Positions 1 to 10,657 of a DNA stretch of 64,000 nucleotides are shown one piece after another (position 1 is the stretch's first letter; each line of letters starts with the position of its first letter). Source of the DNA: Eriocheir sinensis (lineage: Eukaryota > Arthropoda > Malacostraca > Decapoda > Varunidae); assembly GCF_024679095.1 (NCBI RefSeq), contig NW_026112167.1, positions 52,501 through 116,500 on the forward strand, read 5' to 3'. Made by a program: the position numbers and the translations under genes. The notes below the pieces were generated by a model, which did not search any database, was not told the DNA's origin, and saw only the letters and a program-made list of their open reading frames with translations.

Positions 1-44
<44 letters not shown>
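1..44. repeat. (AT)n microsatellite, open at the window edge
   Basis: Pure AT dinucleotide run at the start of the window, directly abutting a SINE whose 5' head is missing. Confidence 0.95.
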
Positions 45-48
<4 letters not shown>

Positions 49-329
49 GGCTCACATTCACGGCGCCATGGACAACGTCAGTTCGAATCCCACGCTACCA
101 CCTGGGATTTTTCAGTCACCGCCGAGTGGCCTAAGACTACCCACATGTTGTCCAAAGACCACCCGTGAACTCGGACTCTAGAAGAAACCGCCCAGTGAAT
201 CACGAATAAGTTCCGGGGGCGGCATGAGCCAAACATAACTGGCGCCACTATAAAAATTGCTTGCGCATTGACAGGCTTGGGCCGACCACCAGGCCCCGAA
301 GAAAGCCTAGCAGCGCAATAGGCAGGGAT

Positions 330-331
<2 letters not shown>
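45..331 (+). mobile_element. tRNA-derived SINE, family 1, copy S1 (5' end lost)
   Basis: It has the tRNA T-arm/B-box (GTTCGAATCCC near 82), then the family body: the CCGAGTGG...ACTACCCACATG block, CTCGGACTCTAG, TGGCGCCACTATAAA and the GGGCCGACCA...CAGG block. It ends in a TAA-rich tail. The same body recurs at 15975-16351, 19400-19761, 22755-23121, 31484-31600 and 37298-37465. The A-box half is replaced here by the AT tract. Confidence 0.8.
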
Positions 332-375
<44 letters not shown>

Positions 376-377
376 TA

Positions 378-468
<91 letters not shown>
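332..468. repeat. (TAA)n then (AT)n microsatellite
   Basis: About a dozen TAA units grade into a long AT run. The TAA part sits where the SINE tail would be, so the tract probably grew from the SINE 3' end. Confidence 0.95.
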
Positions 469-472
<4 letters not shown>

Positions 473-595
473 TCTTGAAAGGTCTGGACTTCCGAAAATC
501 CCGTAAATTCTCAGCAATAAAAATATAAAATAAAGTAAATTGTCCGTTTTAAGCTTCATAAATTCAGAATCAACAAAGATATAGGCAAAAATTGG
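469..595. other. unassigned short stretch
   Basis: AT-rich sequence with no recognisable gene or repeat. Confidence 0.4.
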
Positions 596-730
596 TGCCA
601 ATACTATACATGTAGATACATTCAAGAAGAGGTTGGATAAATTGGTGGATATTGAGTTTAGGTGGGATCTGGCTCATAAGCTGCCTTGTACAGGCCAACC
701 GGCCTCTTGCAGACTTCCTACGTTCTTTAT
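596..730 (+). mobile_element. CR1-like LINE family C, 3' end fragment
   Basis: Translation of 607-665 gives DTFKKRLDK...EFRW, matching the C-terminal residues of the better copy at 17789-19101 (DTFRKRLDK...EVRW). The family 3' UTR follows (CAGGCCAACCGGCCTCTTGC) and runs straight into an AT tract. Only the last part of the element survives. Confidence 0.75.
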
Positions 731-755
731 ATATATATAACTATATAAATATATC

Positions 756-817
<62 letters not shown>

Positions 818-823
818 TTTTTT
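731..823. repeat. (AT)n tract plus poly(T)
   Basis: AT run followed by about 24 T. The T run is the poly(A) tail of the minus-strand LINE at 824-3014. Confidence 0.9.
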
Positions 824-3014
824 TACAGCAAAGGAGACAGTTCAAGGGCACACAAAAAGCAAACTTTAATAAACAAAAAAAAGCCGCTACTCGCTGCTCC
901 CAAAAGAATCCAAAGAGGTGGCCGAAAAGATAAGTCAGTTTCGGGAGGAGGTGTCCTGACACCCTCCTCTTGAAGAGTTCACGTCGTAGGCAGGAGGAAA
1001 TACAGATGAAGGAAGATTGTTCCAGAGTTTACCAGCGTGAGGGATGAAAGAGTGAAGATGCTGGTTAACTCTTGCATACGGGGTTTGGACAGTATAGGGA
1101 TGAGCATGAGTAGAAAGTCGAGTGCAGCAGGGCCGCGGGAGGAGGCATGCAGTTAGCAAGTTCAGAAGAGCAGTCAGCGTGGAAATATCGATAGAAGATG
1201 AAAGAGAGGCAACATTGCGGCGGAATTTAAGAGGTGAAGACTATCAGTATGAGGAGGAGAGCTGATGAGACGAAGAGCCTTTGCCTCCACTCTGTCCAGA
1301 AGAGCTGTGAGTGGAGCCCCCACACATGAGATGCATACTCCATACGAGGGCGGACAAGGCCCCTGTATATGGACAGCAACTGTGCAGGGAGAAGAACTGG
1401 CGGAGACGGTACAGAACGCCCAGCCTCGAGGAAGCTGATTTAGTAAGAGATGAGATATGAAGTTTCCAGTTGAGATTTTGAGTTAAGGATAGACCGAGGA
1501 TGTTTAGTGTTGAGGAAGGTGATAGCTGGGTGTTGTCAAAGAATAGTTGATAGTTTTTTGGAAGATTGTGTCAAGTGGATAGGTGGAGAAACTGTGTTTT
1601 GAGGCGTTGAAGGACACCAGGTTCTTCTTGCCCCAATCGGAAATAATAGTAAGGTCTGAGGCTAAGCGTTCTGCAGCTTCCAGCCTTGAGTCGTGAAGTT
1701 CCTGAAGGGTGGGTCTTCTATTAAAGAAGTTGAATAATGCAGAGTGGAATCATCGGCGTAGGAATGGATAGGACCGTTCGTTTTGGAAAGAAGATCATCA
1801 ATGAACAACAGAAAAAGAGTGGGAGATAGGACAGAACCCTGTGGGACACCACTGTTAATAGATTTAGGAGAAGAACAGTGACCGTCTACCACAGCAGAAA
1901 TAGAACGGTCAGAAAGGAAACTGGAGATAAAGGTACAGAGAAGGATAGAAACCGTAGGAGGTAGTTTAGAAAGCAAAGATTTGTGCCAGACCCTATCAAA
2001 AGCTTTTGATATGTCCAGCGCAATAGCAAAAGTTTCACCGAAACGGCTAAGAGGATGACCAAGAGTCAGTTAAGAAGGCTAGGAGATCACCAGTAGAACG
2101 CCTTGCGGAACCCATACTGGCGATCAGATAGAAGGTCAGAAGTGGAAAGGTGCTTTTGAATCTTACGGTTAAGGATTGATTCAAAAGCTTTAGATAGACA
2201 AGAAAGTAAAGCAATAGGACGGTAGTTTGAGGGATTGGAGCGGTCACCCTTCTTGGGTACTGGCTGTATGAAGGCATACTTCCAGCAAGAAGGAAAGGTA
2301 GATGTTGACAGGCAGAGGCGAAAGAGTTTGACCAGGCAGGGTGACAGCACGGAGGCACAGTTTTTAAGGACAATAGGAGGCACTCCATCAGGTCCATAAG
2401 CCTTCTGAGGATTGAGGCCAGAGAGGGCCTAGAAAACATCATTTTGAAGAATCTTTATAACAGGCATAAAGGAGTCAGAGGGGGGATGAGTAGGAGGAAT
2501 ATGCCCAGAATCGTCCAGAGTGGAGTTTTAGAAAAAGTTTGAGAGAAGAGTTCAGCCTTAGAGATAGATGAGACGGCAGTGTTGCCGTCAGGACTGAGGA
2601 GTGGAGGGAAAGATGAAGAAGTGAAGTTGGAGGAGATGTTTTTGGCTAGATGCCAGAAGTCACAGGAAGAGTTAGAGAAAGCAAGGTTTTGACATTTTCT
2701 ATTAATGAAAGAATTTTTGGTTAGTCGGAGAATAGATTTGGCACGATTTCGGGCAGAAATGTAAAGTTCATAATTAGCATTAGTTTGAAGGCTCTGGTAT
2801 CTTTTGTGAGCTACCTCTCTATCATTGACAGCACGAGAACAAGCGTGATTAAACCAAGGCTTTTTAGCGTGAGGAGTAGAGAAAGAACGAGGAATGTATG
2901 CCTCCATTCCAGAGACAATCACCTCTGTGATGCGCTGAGCACACACAGAGGGGTCTCTATCCTGGAAGCAATAATCATTCCACGGGAAATCGGAAAAGTA
3001 CATCCTCAGGTCGT
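824..3014 (-). mobile_element. jockey-like LINE family A, copy A1, 5'-truncated, broken
   Basis: Read on the minus strand it has the stretch before RT, the RT fingers (PVPKKGDRSNPSNYRPIALL), the SKAF/DRVWH region, SGVPQGSVLSPTLFLLF and the catalytic YADDSTLHYS, then the C-terminal domain (HSFIPHAGKLWNNLPSSVFP) and a 3' UTR with poly(A). The endonuclease is absent and several frameshifts split the frame, so it is dead. It is the longest of the six family A copies at its 5' side. Family position (jockey group) is inferred from RT style. Confidence 0.85.
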
Positions 3015-3122
3015 CCCACCGAGCTGTATATGTATATGTATATATGTATATATGTATATGTATATATGTATATATGTATATGTATATATATGTATATGTA
3101 TATATATGTATATGTATATATA
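3015..3122. repeat. (TATATG)n/(TA)n microsatellite
   Basis: Variable TATATG and TATA units directly joined to the truncated 5' end of A1. Confidence 0.9.
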
Positions 3123-3200
3123 TAAAGAACGTAGGAAGTCTGCAAGAGGCCGGTTGGCCTGTATGAAGCTTAAAACCGTTGCAATGGTAATTGCATAGCA
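3123..3200 (-). mobile_element. CR1-like family C, 3' end fragment with internal deletion
   Basis: The stretch from about 3124 to 3160 is the reverse complement of the family C 3' UTR (GAGGCCGGTTGGCCT core). It then jumps to CTTAAAACCGTTGC, which lies about 200 bp further in within intact copies. It faces the plus-strand family C end at 596-730 across copy A1. Confidence 0.65.
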
Positions 3201-3296
3201 TTGAAATACCATAAATGGTTCTCGAAGTCGATTTCTAGATTCTGGCATGTTTAGGTAGCTGCAGGCATCACCTATGCCAGGCGTATGTTTATTTCT
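3201..3296. other. unassigned short stretch
   Basis: No recognisable gene or repeat. Confidence 0.4.
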
Positions 3297-5012
3297 TTAA
3301 CTCTGGCCTCAACTCTCAGAAGGCTTATGGACCTGATGGAGTGCCTCCTATTGTCCTTAAAAAACTGTGCTTCCGTGCTGACACCCTGCCTGGTCAAACT
3401 CTTTCGCCTCTGCCTATCAACATCTATCTTTCTTTCCTGCTGCAAGTACGCCTTCGTACAGCCTGTACCTAAGAAGGGTGACCGTTCCAGTCCCTCAAAC
3501 TACCGCCCTATAGATTTACTTTCCTGTCTATCTAAAGCTTTTGAGTCAATCCTTAACCGAAAGATTCAAAAGCACCTTTCCACTTCTAACCTTCTGTCTG
3601 ATCTTCTTGCTCTCTTAACTGATTCTTGGTCATCCTCTCTTAGCAGTTTCGGTGAAACTTTCTCAGTTGCGCTAGACATATCGAAAGCCTTCGATAGAGT
3701 CTGGCACAAGTCTTTGCTTTCTAAACAACCCTCTTTCAGATTCTATCCGTCTCTCTGTTCCTTTATCTCCAGTTTCCTTTCCAGCCGTTCTATCTCTGTC
3801 GAGGTAGACGGTCACTGTTCTTCCCCTAAACCTATCAACAGTGGTGTTACACAGGGCTCTGTCCTATCACCCACTCTCTTCCTTTTATTCATCAATGAAC
3901 TTTCCATAACAAACTGTCCTATCCACTCATACGCTGATAAGTCCACATTATTCAACTTCTTTCAACAGAAGACCCTCTCAACAGGAATTACATGACTCAA
4001 GGCTGGAAGCTGCAGAACGCTTAACCTCAGACCTTACTATCATTTCCGATTGTGGTAAAAGGAACCTTGTGTCCTCAATGCCTCAAAAACCCAATTTCTC
4101 CACCTATCAATTCGACACAATCTTCCAAACACCTATCCCCTATTCTTCGACAACACTCAGCTGTCACCATCTTCAACACTAATCATCCTCGGTCTATCCT
4201 TAACTGAAAATCTTAACTGGAACCTTCACATCTCTTCTCTCACTAAGTGCTCGAGGTTGGGCGTTCTGTATCGTCCCCGCCAGTTCTTCTCCCCCGCACA
4301 GTTGCTATCCATATACAGGGCATTGTCCGCCCTCGTATGGAGTATGCATCTCACGTGTGGGGGGGCTCCATTCACACAGCTCTCTGGGATAGAGTAGAGT
4401 CTAAGGCTCTTCGCCTCATCAGCTTTGGCTGGAGGGATGGGGGGGTGGGGAGGAGCCTTCGCCTTTGCTGTCCTTCATCTTCTACCTTTGATTAGATAGT
4501 TAGTGTAGCTTGTCACAAACAGCCTCGTAAGGACCAGCAGGTTTGCTGTTGTTTGTTCTTCCTTTGTGTACTGATAGTCTTCTACCTTTTAAATTCCGCC
4601 GCCATGTTGCCTCTCTTTCTATCTTCTATCGTTATTTTCACGTTGACTGCTCTTCTGAACTTGTTAACTGCATGCCTCCACCCCTCCCGCGGCCCCGCTC
4701 CACACGACTTTCTACTAAAGCTCATCCCTTTACTGTCTAAATCCCTTACGCACGAGTTAACCAGCATCTTCACTCTTTCATCCCTCACGCTGATAACTCT
4801 GGAACAATCTTCCTTCATCTGTATTTCCTCCTGCCTACGACTTGAACTCTTTCAAAAGGAGGGTATCAGGACACCTCTCCTCCCGAAATTGACCCCTCTT
4901 TCGGCCACCTATTTGGATTATTTTTAAGAGCAGCGAGTAGCGGGCTTTTTTTTATTATTATTGTTTACTTTTTTGTGTGCCCTTAAGCTGCCTCCTTTGT
5001 TGTAAAAAAAAA
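3297..5012 (+). mobile_element. jockey-like LINE family A, copy A2, 5'-truncated, broken
   Basis: It starts inside the RT (EAYGPDGVPPI-type segment), carries PVPKKGDRSSPSNYRPIDLL and the IALDISKAFDRVWH block as VALDISKAFDRVWH, then VTQGSVLSPTLFLLF. The catalytic motif reads SYADKST, with the second Asp replaced by Lys. Frameshifts follow at about 3960-4250. The C-terminal domain, 3' UTR and 12-A tail (5002-5013) are present. Confidence 0.85.
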
Positions 5013-5717
5013 AATGGCACGACATGTAGTTTATTATATGATATGGCGACATTACCTTTTATATCAACAGGCGCCACAAAGAAAACGTTCTGAAGATTTG
5101 AATAAAAAATGCTGTATTTTTTTAAATTATAAACCAATGTTTTATCTATTTAGAGTTTTGGAAAATTCATTAAAAGAGCTATATAACTTCGTAAGTAGGA
5201 TTTTCTGTGAATCGGATTGTGTTAGGAGTAAATCATAGCCAAACTTTGAGGGCCGTTTTCTCGAAAAAAAAAAATTTTGACTGGTTTTGATGCTTCTATG
5301 AGTAATATTTTTTTTTTTAACCAATATAAAATCTTAAGCTTATTTTGAAGAGTATGATATGCAGAAGTTTTAGGCCTGGTAAAATAATTATATTTAAAAA
5401 AAAAATTACCTGCAAATAAATTTAAAATTATTTATTTTATATTTTTATTATTGTTAATATCTTCAAAATTTATCAATATTCTAAACTTTACCCAGACCTT
5501 TTGATAGATATGGAAGTCTTTAAAATGAGCTATTGAAATAATACAATTAAAATTAGAGGAGAAATTAAAGCTTTAGCATTATTTTTAAAATTAAATATCA
5601 ATAAAAAAATGTAATGGCTTGATTTCTCGTCTGAAACCTTTTTATGAGTCTCAACTTTGCATTATAGGGCCATGAAAATAGAACCATTCCTTCTCTGTGT
5701 TGACCCGATCCTATGCA
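5013..5717. other. AT-rich stretch with no recognised gene
   Basis: About 700 bp of AT-rich sequence with many A and T runs. Short open frames exist on both strands but resemble nothing I recognise and have no coding-like composition. Confidence 0.4.
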
Positions 5718-5963
5718 GTTACCTTAAAACCGTTGCTACGTGCCCTGCTTGGCTCTTTTGAAATCAAAACCCTATTAACATCCTTTTTATTAAAGCCCTT
5801 CATCCATTTGTAAACCTCGATCAAGTTTCCTCGTAACCTTTTCCTTTCTAGAAAGTGTAGATTTAAATGCTTCAGTCTATCCTCATCAGGCAAATTTCTC
5901 ATCCTATGAGTATTTTTTGTCATCCTCCTCTGTAGATATTCTAACATCTTGATATCCATTCTG
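5718..5963 (-). mobile_element. CR1-like LINE family C, copy C2, segment a
   Basis: Minus-strand translation contains MDIKMLE..QRRMTK, EDRLKHLNLHFLERKRLRG and LIEVYKWMKGFNKKDVN, the C-terminal part of a CR1-type ORF2, matching 18020-18260 of copy C1. The copy continues at 7981 after the inserted jockey LINE A3, so segments a, b, c and d are one CR1 insertion. Confidence 0.8.
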
Positions 5964-7980
5964 TACCAGAGCCTTCAAACTAATGCTAATTATGAACTTT
6001 ACATTCCTGCCCGAAATCGTGCCAAATCTCTTCTCCGACTAACCAAAAATTCTTTCATTAATAAAAAATGTCAAAACCTTGCTTTCTCTAACTCTTCCCG
6101 TGACTTCTGGCATCTAGCCAAAAACATCTCCTCCAACTTCACTTCTTCATCTTTCCCTCCACTCCTCAGTCCTGACGGCAACACTGCTGTCTCATCTATC
6201 TCTAAGGCTGAACTCTTCTCTCAAACTTTTTCTAAAAACTCCACTCTGGACGATTCTGGGCATATTCCTCCTACTCATCCCCTCTCTGACTCCTTTATGC
6301 CTGTTATAAAGATTCTTCAAAATGATGTTTTCTATGCCCTCTCTGGCCTCAATCCTCAGAAGGCTTATGAACCTGATGGAGTGCCTCCTATTGTCCTTAA
6401 AAACTGTGCCTCCGTGCTGTCACCCTACCTGGTCAAACTCTTTCGCCTCTGCCTGTCAACATCTACCTTTCCTTCCTGCTGGAAGTATACCTTCATACAG
6501 CCTGTGCCTAAGAAGGGTGACCTCAATCCCTCAAACTACCGTCCTAGCTTTACTTTCTTGTCTATCTCAAGCTTTAGAATCACTCCTTAACAGGAAGAGT
6601 CAAAAGCACCTTTCCCAGACTGACCTTCTATCTGATCGCCAGTATGGGTTCCAGCAGGGGCGGTCTCCTGGTGATCTCCTCTCCGTCTTAACTGACTCTT
6701 GGTCATCCTCTCTTAGCCGTTTCGGTGAAACTTTTGCTATTGCGCTGGACATATCAAAAGCTTTTGATAGGGTCTGGCACAAATCTTTGCTTTCTAAACT
6801 ACTCTCCTACGGTTTCTATCCTTCTCTCTGTATCTTTATCTCCAGTTTCCTTTCTGACCGTTCTATTTCTGCCGTGGTAGACGGTCACTGTTCTTCCCCT
6901 AAATCTATTAACAGTGGTGTCCCACAGGGTTCTGTCCTATCTCCCACTCTTTTTTTGTTGTTCATTGATGATCTTCTTTCCAAAACGAACTGTCCTATCC
7001 ATTCCTACGCCGATGATTCCACTCTGCATTACTCAACTTCTTTTAATAGAAGACCCACCCTTCAGGAACTTAACGACTCAAGGCTGGAGGCTGCAGAACG
7101 CTTAGCCTCAGACCTTACTATTATTTCCGATTGGGGCAAGAAGAACCTGGTGTCCTTCAACGCCTCAAAAGCACAGTTTCTCACCTATCCACTCGACACA
7201 ATCTTCCAAACAACTATCCCCTATTCTTTGACAACACCCAGCTATCACCTTCCTCAACACTAAACATCCTCGGTCTATCCTTAACTCAAAATCTCAACTG
7301 GAAACTTCATATCTCATCTCTTACTAAATCAGCTTCCTCGAGGCTGGGCGTTCTGTACCGTCTCCGCCAGTTCTTCTCCCCTGCACAGTTGCTGTCCATA
7401 TACAGGGGCCTTGTCCCCCTTCGTATGGAGTATGCATCTCATGTGTGGGGGGGGGCTCCACTCACACAGCTCTTCTGGACAGAGTGGAGGCTAAGGCTCA
7501 TCGTCTCATCAGCTCTCCTCCTCATACTGATAGTCTTCTACCTCTTAAATTCCGCCGCAATGTTGCCTCTCTTTCTATCTTCTATCGATATTTCCACGCT
7601 GACTGCTCTTCTGAACTTGCTAACTGCATGCCTCCCCCCTCCCGCGGCCCCGCTGCACTCGACTTTCTACTCATGCTCATCCCTATACTGTCCAATCCCC
7701 TTATGCAAAAGTTAACCAGCATCTTCACTCTTTCATCCCTCACGCTGGTAAACTCTGGAACAATCTTCCTTCATCTGTATTTCCTCCTGCCTACGACTTG
7801 AACTCTTTCAAGAGGAGGGTATCAGGACACCTCTCCTCCCGTATTTGATCTTCCTTTCGGCCACCTCTTTTGTTTCTTTTTTAGGAGCAGCGAGTAGTGG
7901 GCTTTTTTTATTATTGTTTTCTTTTTTTGTGTGCCCTTGAGCTGCCTCCTTTGTTGTAAAAAAAAAAGAAAAAAAAAAAA
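5964..7980 (+). mobile_element. jockey-like LINE family A, copy A3, nested in CR1 C2
   Basis: It begins 5'-truncated at YQSLQTNANYELYIPARNRA upstream of RT. It retains the fingers, QYGFQQGRSPGDLLSVL, ALDISKAFDRVWH, SGVPQGSVLSPTLF and an intact YADDSTLHYS catalytic motif. The long frame (6322-7263) is interrupted near 6540 and again after 7260. The 3' UTR (GAGCTGCCTCCTTTGTTGT) and an A-rich tail end at about 7980. Both flanks are the same CR1 copy, joined base-to-base in the uninterrupted family C sequence near 18260. Confidence 0.85.
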
Positions 7981-8160
7981 AGCTGGGTGACCAGAACTGA
8001 ACCGCATAATCGGGATGAGGTCTAACTAGTGCAAATTAAGTTTGAGGATGACTTCAGTGCTCCTATTGCTTACGCTCCTGGAGATGAAACCCAGTATTCT
8101 GTTTGCACGATTCTTAGCTTGAATGCCTTGAGCCCTAGGACGGAGGTCAGTGCTCGTTAA
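7981..8160 (-). mobile_element. CR1-like family C, copy C2, segment b
   Basis: Reverse complement of the RT thumb region, co-linear with 18264-18440 of copy C1 (GACCAGAACTGAACCGCATAAT...). It ends at TTAA (8157-8160), the target site of the piggyBac element that follows. Confidence 0.8.
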
Positions 8161-8424
8161 CCCTGGAATAGTATCGTTGTCAGCCGCACGTGCATAGTAG
8201 CGATGTCCGGAATCCCGGATAAACTTTGGGGGTAGAAATATACATATAGGAATGGTACAAAGTTTGTTTCAAAAATTTTCACTTGAATTAGATGTTTTCT
8301 TAACTCTATGAACTATGAACTAAATGTATTTAACTAAAGCAACATTATACAAAAATATAACAAAATATGTGCAAAAATGACAAAAAAAACTACATCCGTG
8401 TAGTCTTTTCACCACTGCCAGCCA

Positions 8425-9476
8425 TAGGCGGATCCAGGGGGGGGGCCACGGGGCCATGGCCCCCCCCAAACGCTCTGAGAGTATGTTTTGGCCCCCCCCA
8501 AAGAAATTCGTTACAGATACTGTCAGCCTCCCTCAATCATATACATATCATGTAGAACTCGATAGTCGATACTGCATCGCTCTACTACATAAAACAAAAT
8601 CCAATTCTATGGCCTCAATGCACAAGCGAATCGGAATTAAGCGCTGAGAAGGAAGGCCTCTTCGGCCAATCAGCGATTAGGGAAAATACCAAGGTTGAGC
8701 TTCAGCAAGGACTTCTAAATATAGAATTTACTCAGGGCGTGCGCTGTCGAATCTTTAGCCCATAAACCTCGGGCTAGGGGTCTATTGTCACTCTCCCAGC
8801 GCGCGAGCGATACTGCAAATTTTTGGAAAAATAGGTGTTGTTCACCAATGCCCTGTGTGGTAATTTCAAACGAAAACATAATAGTTTTTACTGCTATCTC
8901 ATCGCCAATCCTTCCTCCTCTGCTCCTCATGATGAAAGATATTGGAAGTGTCTAGGTTGAACCACGGCAGAGATATGATGTTGGGAAGAGGTACCATTTT
9001 CGGCCAAGCCGAGCGCACTTGTTCGTGCGGGTGCTGTTGACCTGGGCCTTGGTCTCCTGCCTCGCCCCGCGCCATCACACAGTACGTAGGCATCCTTTCC
9101 TATAAGCCATACTACGAGCAAAGCAAACACGAGCAAACATAATTGCATCTGAGCATTTCATTATTATTTATTATATCGCATGACAAGTGTATATGGTAAA
9201 GGTCAAAATTTACATATGGAGGCAAGAAGACGGGGTTGTCAAGATTAAAAAAGGTCAAGGCTGATGAAAGCAATGTTTTTAAATATTACGATGTGATTAT
9301 TGTGATTCTTATATGTTATATATTAATATATGCTTAATAAAGACCAAAAGTATTCTGGATCTAATTCTTGAGTTATGCCCCTGAAAAGCACAATGCAATC
9401 CGATGTGACTTAATTCCATGTGTACAGTCCGTCGTCGATGAACAGTTGGCCCCCCCCAAAACTCAAGGCTGGCAGT
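8425..9476. mobile_element. hAT-like MITE nested inside the piggyBac element
   Basis: The left end TAGGCGGATCCAGG runs into G/C blocks, and the right end, reversed, also shows a G run then GGCCAAC. The 8 bp GCCAGCCA flanks it on both sides (8417-8424 and 9477-9484), the length expected for hAT duplications. Terminal repeats are weak beyond the G/C block. No transposase is visible. Confidence 0.5.
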
Positions 9477-9702
9477 GCCAGCCAGTGTTGTCTGATGGCA
9501 ATGACTTGTGCCACACATGAAGTCCAGACGTGCCTCGATATGCTCCAGCCTTCCTAGGCCTTATGCCGCACAGGTTGCTGTGCGCCATGCTGATGAACAA
9601 AGGCTCTGTTTTAGAAAGAATAAAAAAATAAAAATAATATTGTTCCCTTCCCATTCTCATTGGTGATGCCTGTGGGACCTGTAATGTTGAGATAATTGAT
9701 AT

Positions 9703-9799
9703 CTAGGGTATCTTGGCAGCAGTGCAGCAGCAAGACAACCAGCTAGGGCATCTGAGCAGCGATACCGCACTTTTATCTGCCTTACTATTACGTTTTCCG

Positions 9800-9868
<69 letters not shown>

Positions 9869-10293
9869 GATATCTTGGTGTGGTGGGGGTGACAGGCGGG
9901 GGTAGCTGGCCGTCTACGTAGGCGACGCGAACGACGCGGGTCGCATGAACTACCCCCTTGCTGCTTCCTTTCTTTTCCTGTCTGATGCGTAGTAGAGGGT
10001 GCTGAGGTGGGCTGGTGGTGGTGTGAGGGGACAGGTCGGGGTTCACTGGGGTAAGCAGGGTGGATGGGTGATACTGGGGCAGGTGGGTATATGCTGGGAG
10101 GTAGATATTTGTCAGGCGTGGAAGCAGTAGTTGGGGCCTGGTGACCGGGACGGAGGTGACAAATGTACGACATTTCAAGGTCATTTTGAGCATCACCACC
10201 TCTCTCTTCTACACTGTCATCACTCACACTATCGTCACTTTCCTTTTCACTTTGTTGCAGCTCATCGACATCACTGTCAAGCAGAAGCATCAC
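9703..10293 (-). pseudogene. possible piggyBac transposase N-terminal remnant
   Basis: The minus-strand frame opens with an acidic Ser/Asp-rich stretch (LLLDSDVDELQQ...ESDDSVSDDSVEE), as many piggyBac-type transposases do. It then becomes Pro-rich and ends in an RE-repeat encoded by a (CT)n tract (9806-9865). An ATG at 10332 lies upstream but is separated by a stop. There is no catalytic DDD domain. The assignment rests mainly on position just inside the right TTAA end; it could also be non-coding. Confidence 0.35.
9806..9865. repeat. (CT)n microsatellite
   Basis: About 30 CT units inside the piggyBac element. Confidence 0.95.
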
Positions 10294-10657
10294 TTCCTTA
10301 AATCACATCGTACTTCCCCTTAACGGACACCATCTTAAAGAACAGTTTTTTAATCCTGAAAAAAAAATTCTTGAAAAAAAATCGACACATTACAGGATAT
10401 GTTTCGCAGGCACACTCACAAGGCACTAATTTCGTAGCGTTGTATGGAATACCGGACAATTGGCTACAGCAGATGGAAAAAAATGGGAGCAACACGAACA
10501 CACCTCACACACAAGACACAAAGGATAGAGTACTAACTGAAATGTCATGGGCCCATGGCAGCCGAGCGCCGTACGCCTTGGAGCGTCTAATCCACAACGC
10601 AAAGTAGGCCCAAATTCGGAATCCCGGACAACGCTACTATTATAGGGTTAAGACTCC

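Larger units (their letters stand above)
8161..10647. mobile_element. piggyBac-like DNA transposon with TTAA duplication
   Basis: The left end is TTAA|CCCTGGAATAGTATCGTTGT and the right end, read inward on the minus strand, is TTAA|CCCTATAATAGTAGCG. Both continue with TTGTC and, slightly further in on the left, a sub-terminal ATAGTAGCGATGTCCGG. TTAA is duplicated at 8157-8160 and 10648-10651, the piggyBac target. The 2.49 kb element has only a short N-terminal-like coding remnant (9703-10293) and a nested hAT-like MITE, so it cannot move itself. Confidence 0.75.

Noticed and set aside
248..625. Open frames rich in Ile-Tyr repeats (also at 15661-16080, 28453-28707, 31944-32222)
   Set aside because: They are AT microsatellites read in frame; nothing coding is present on either side.
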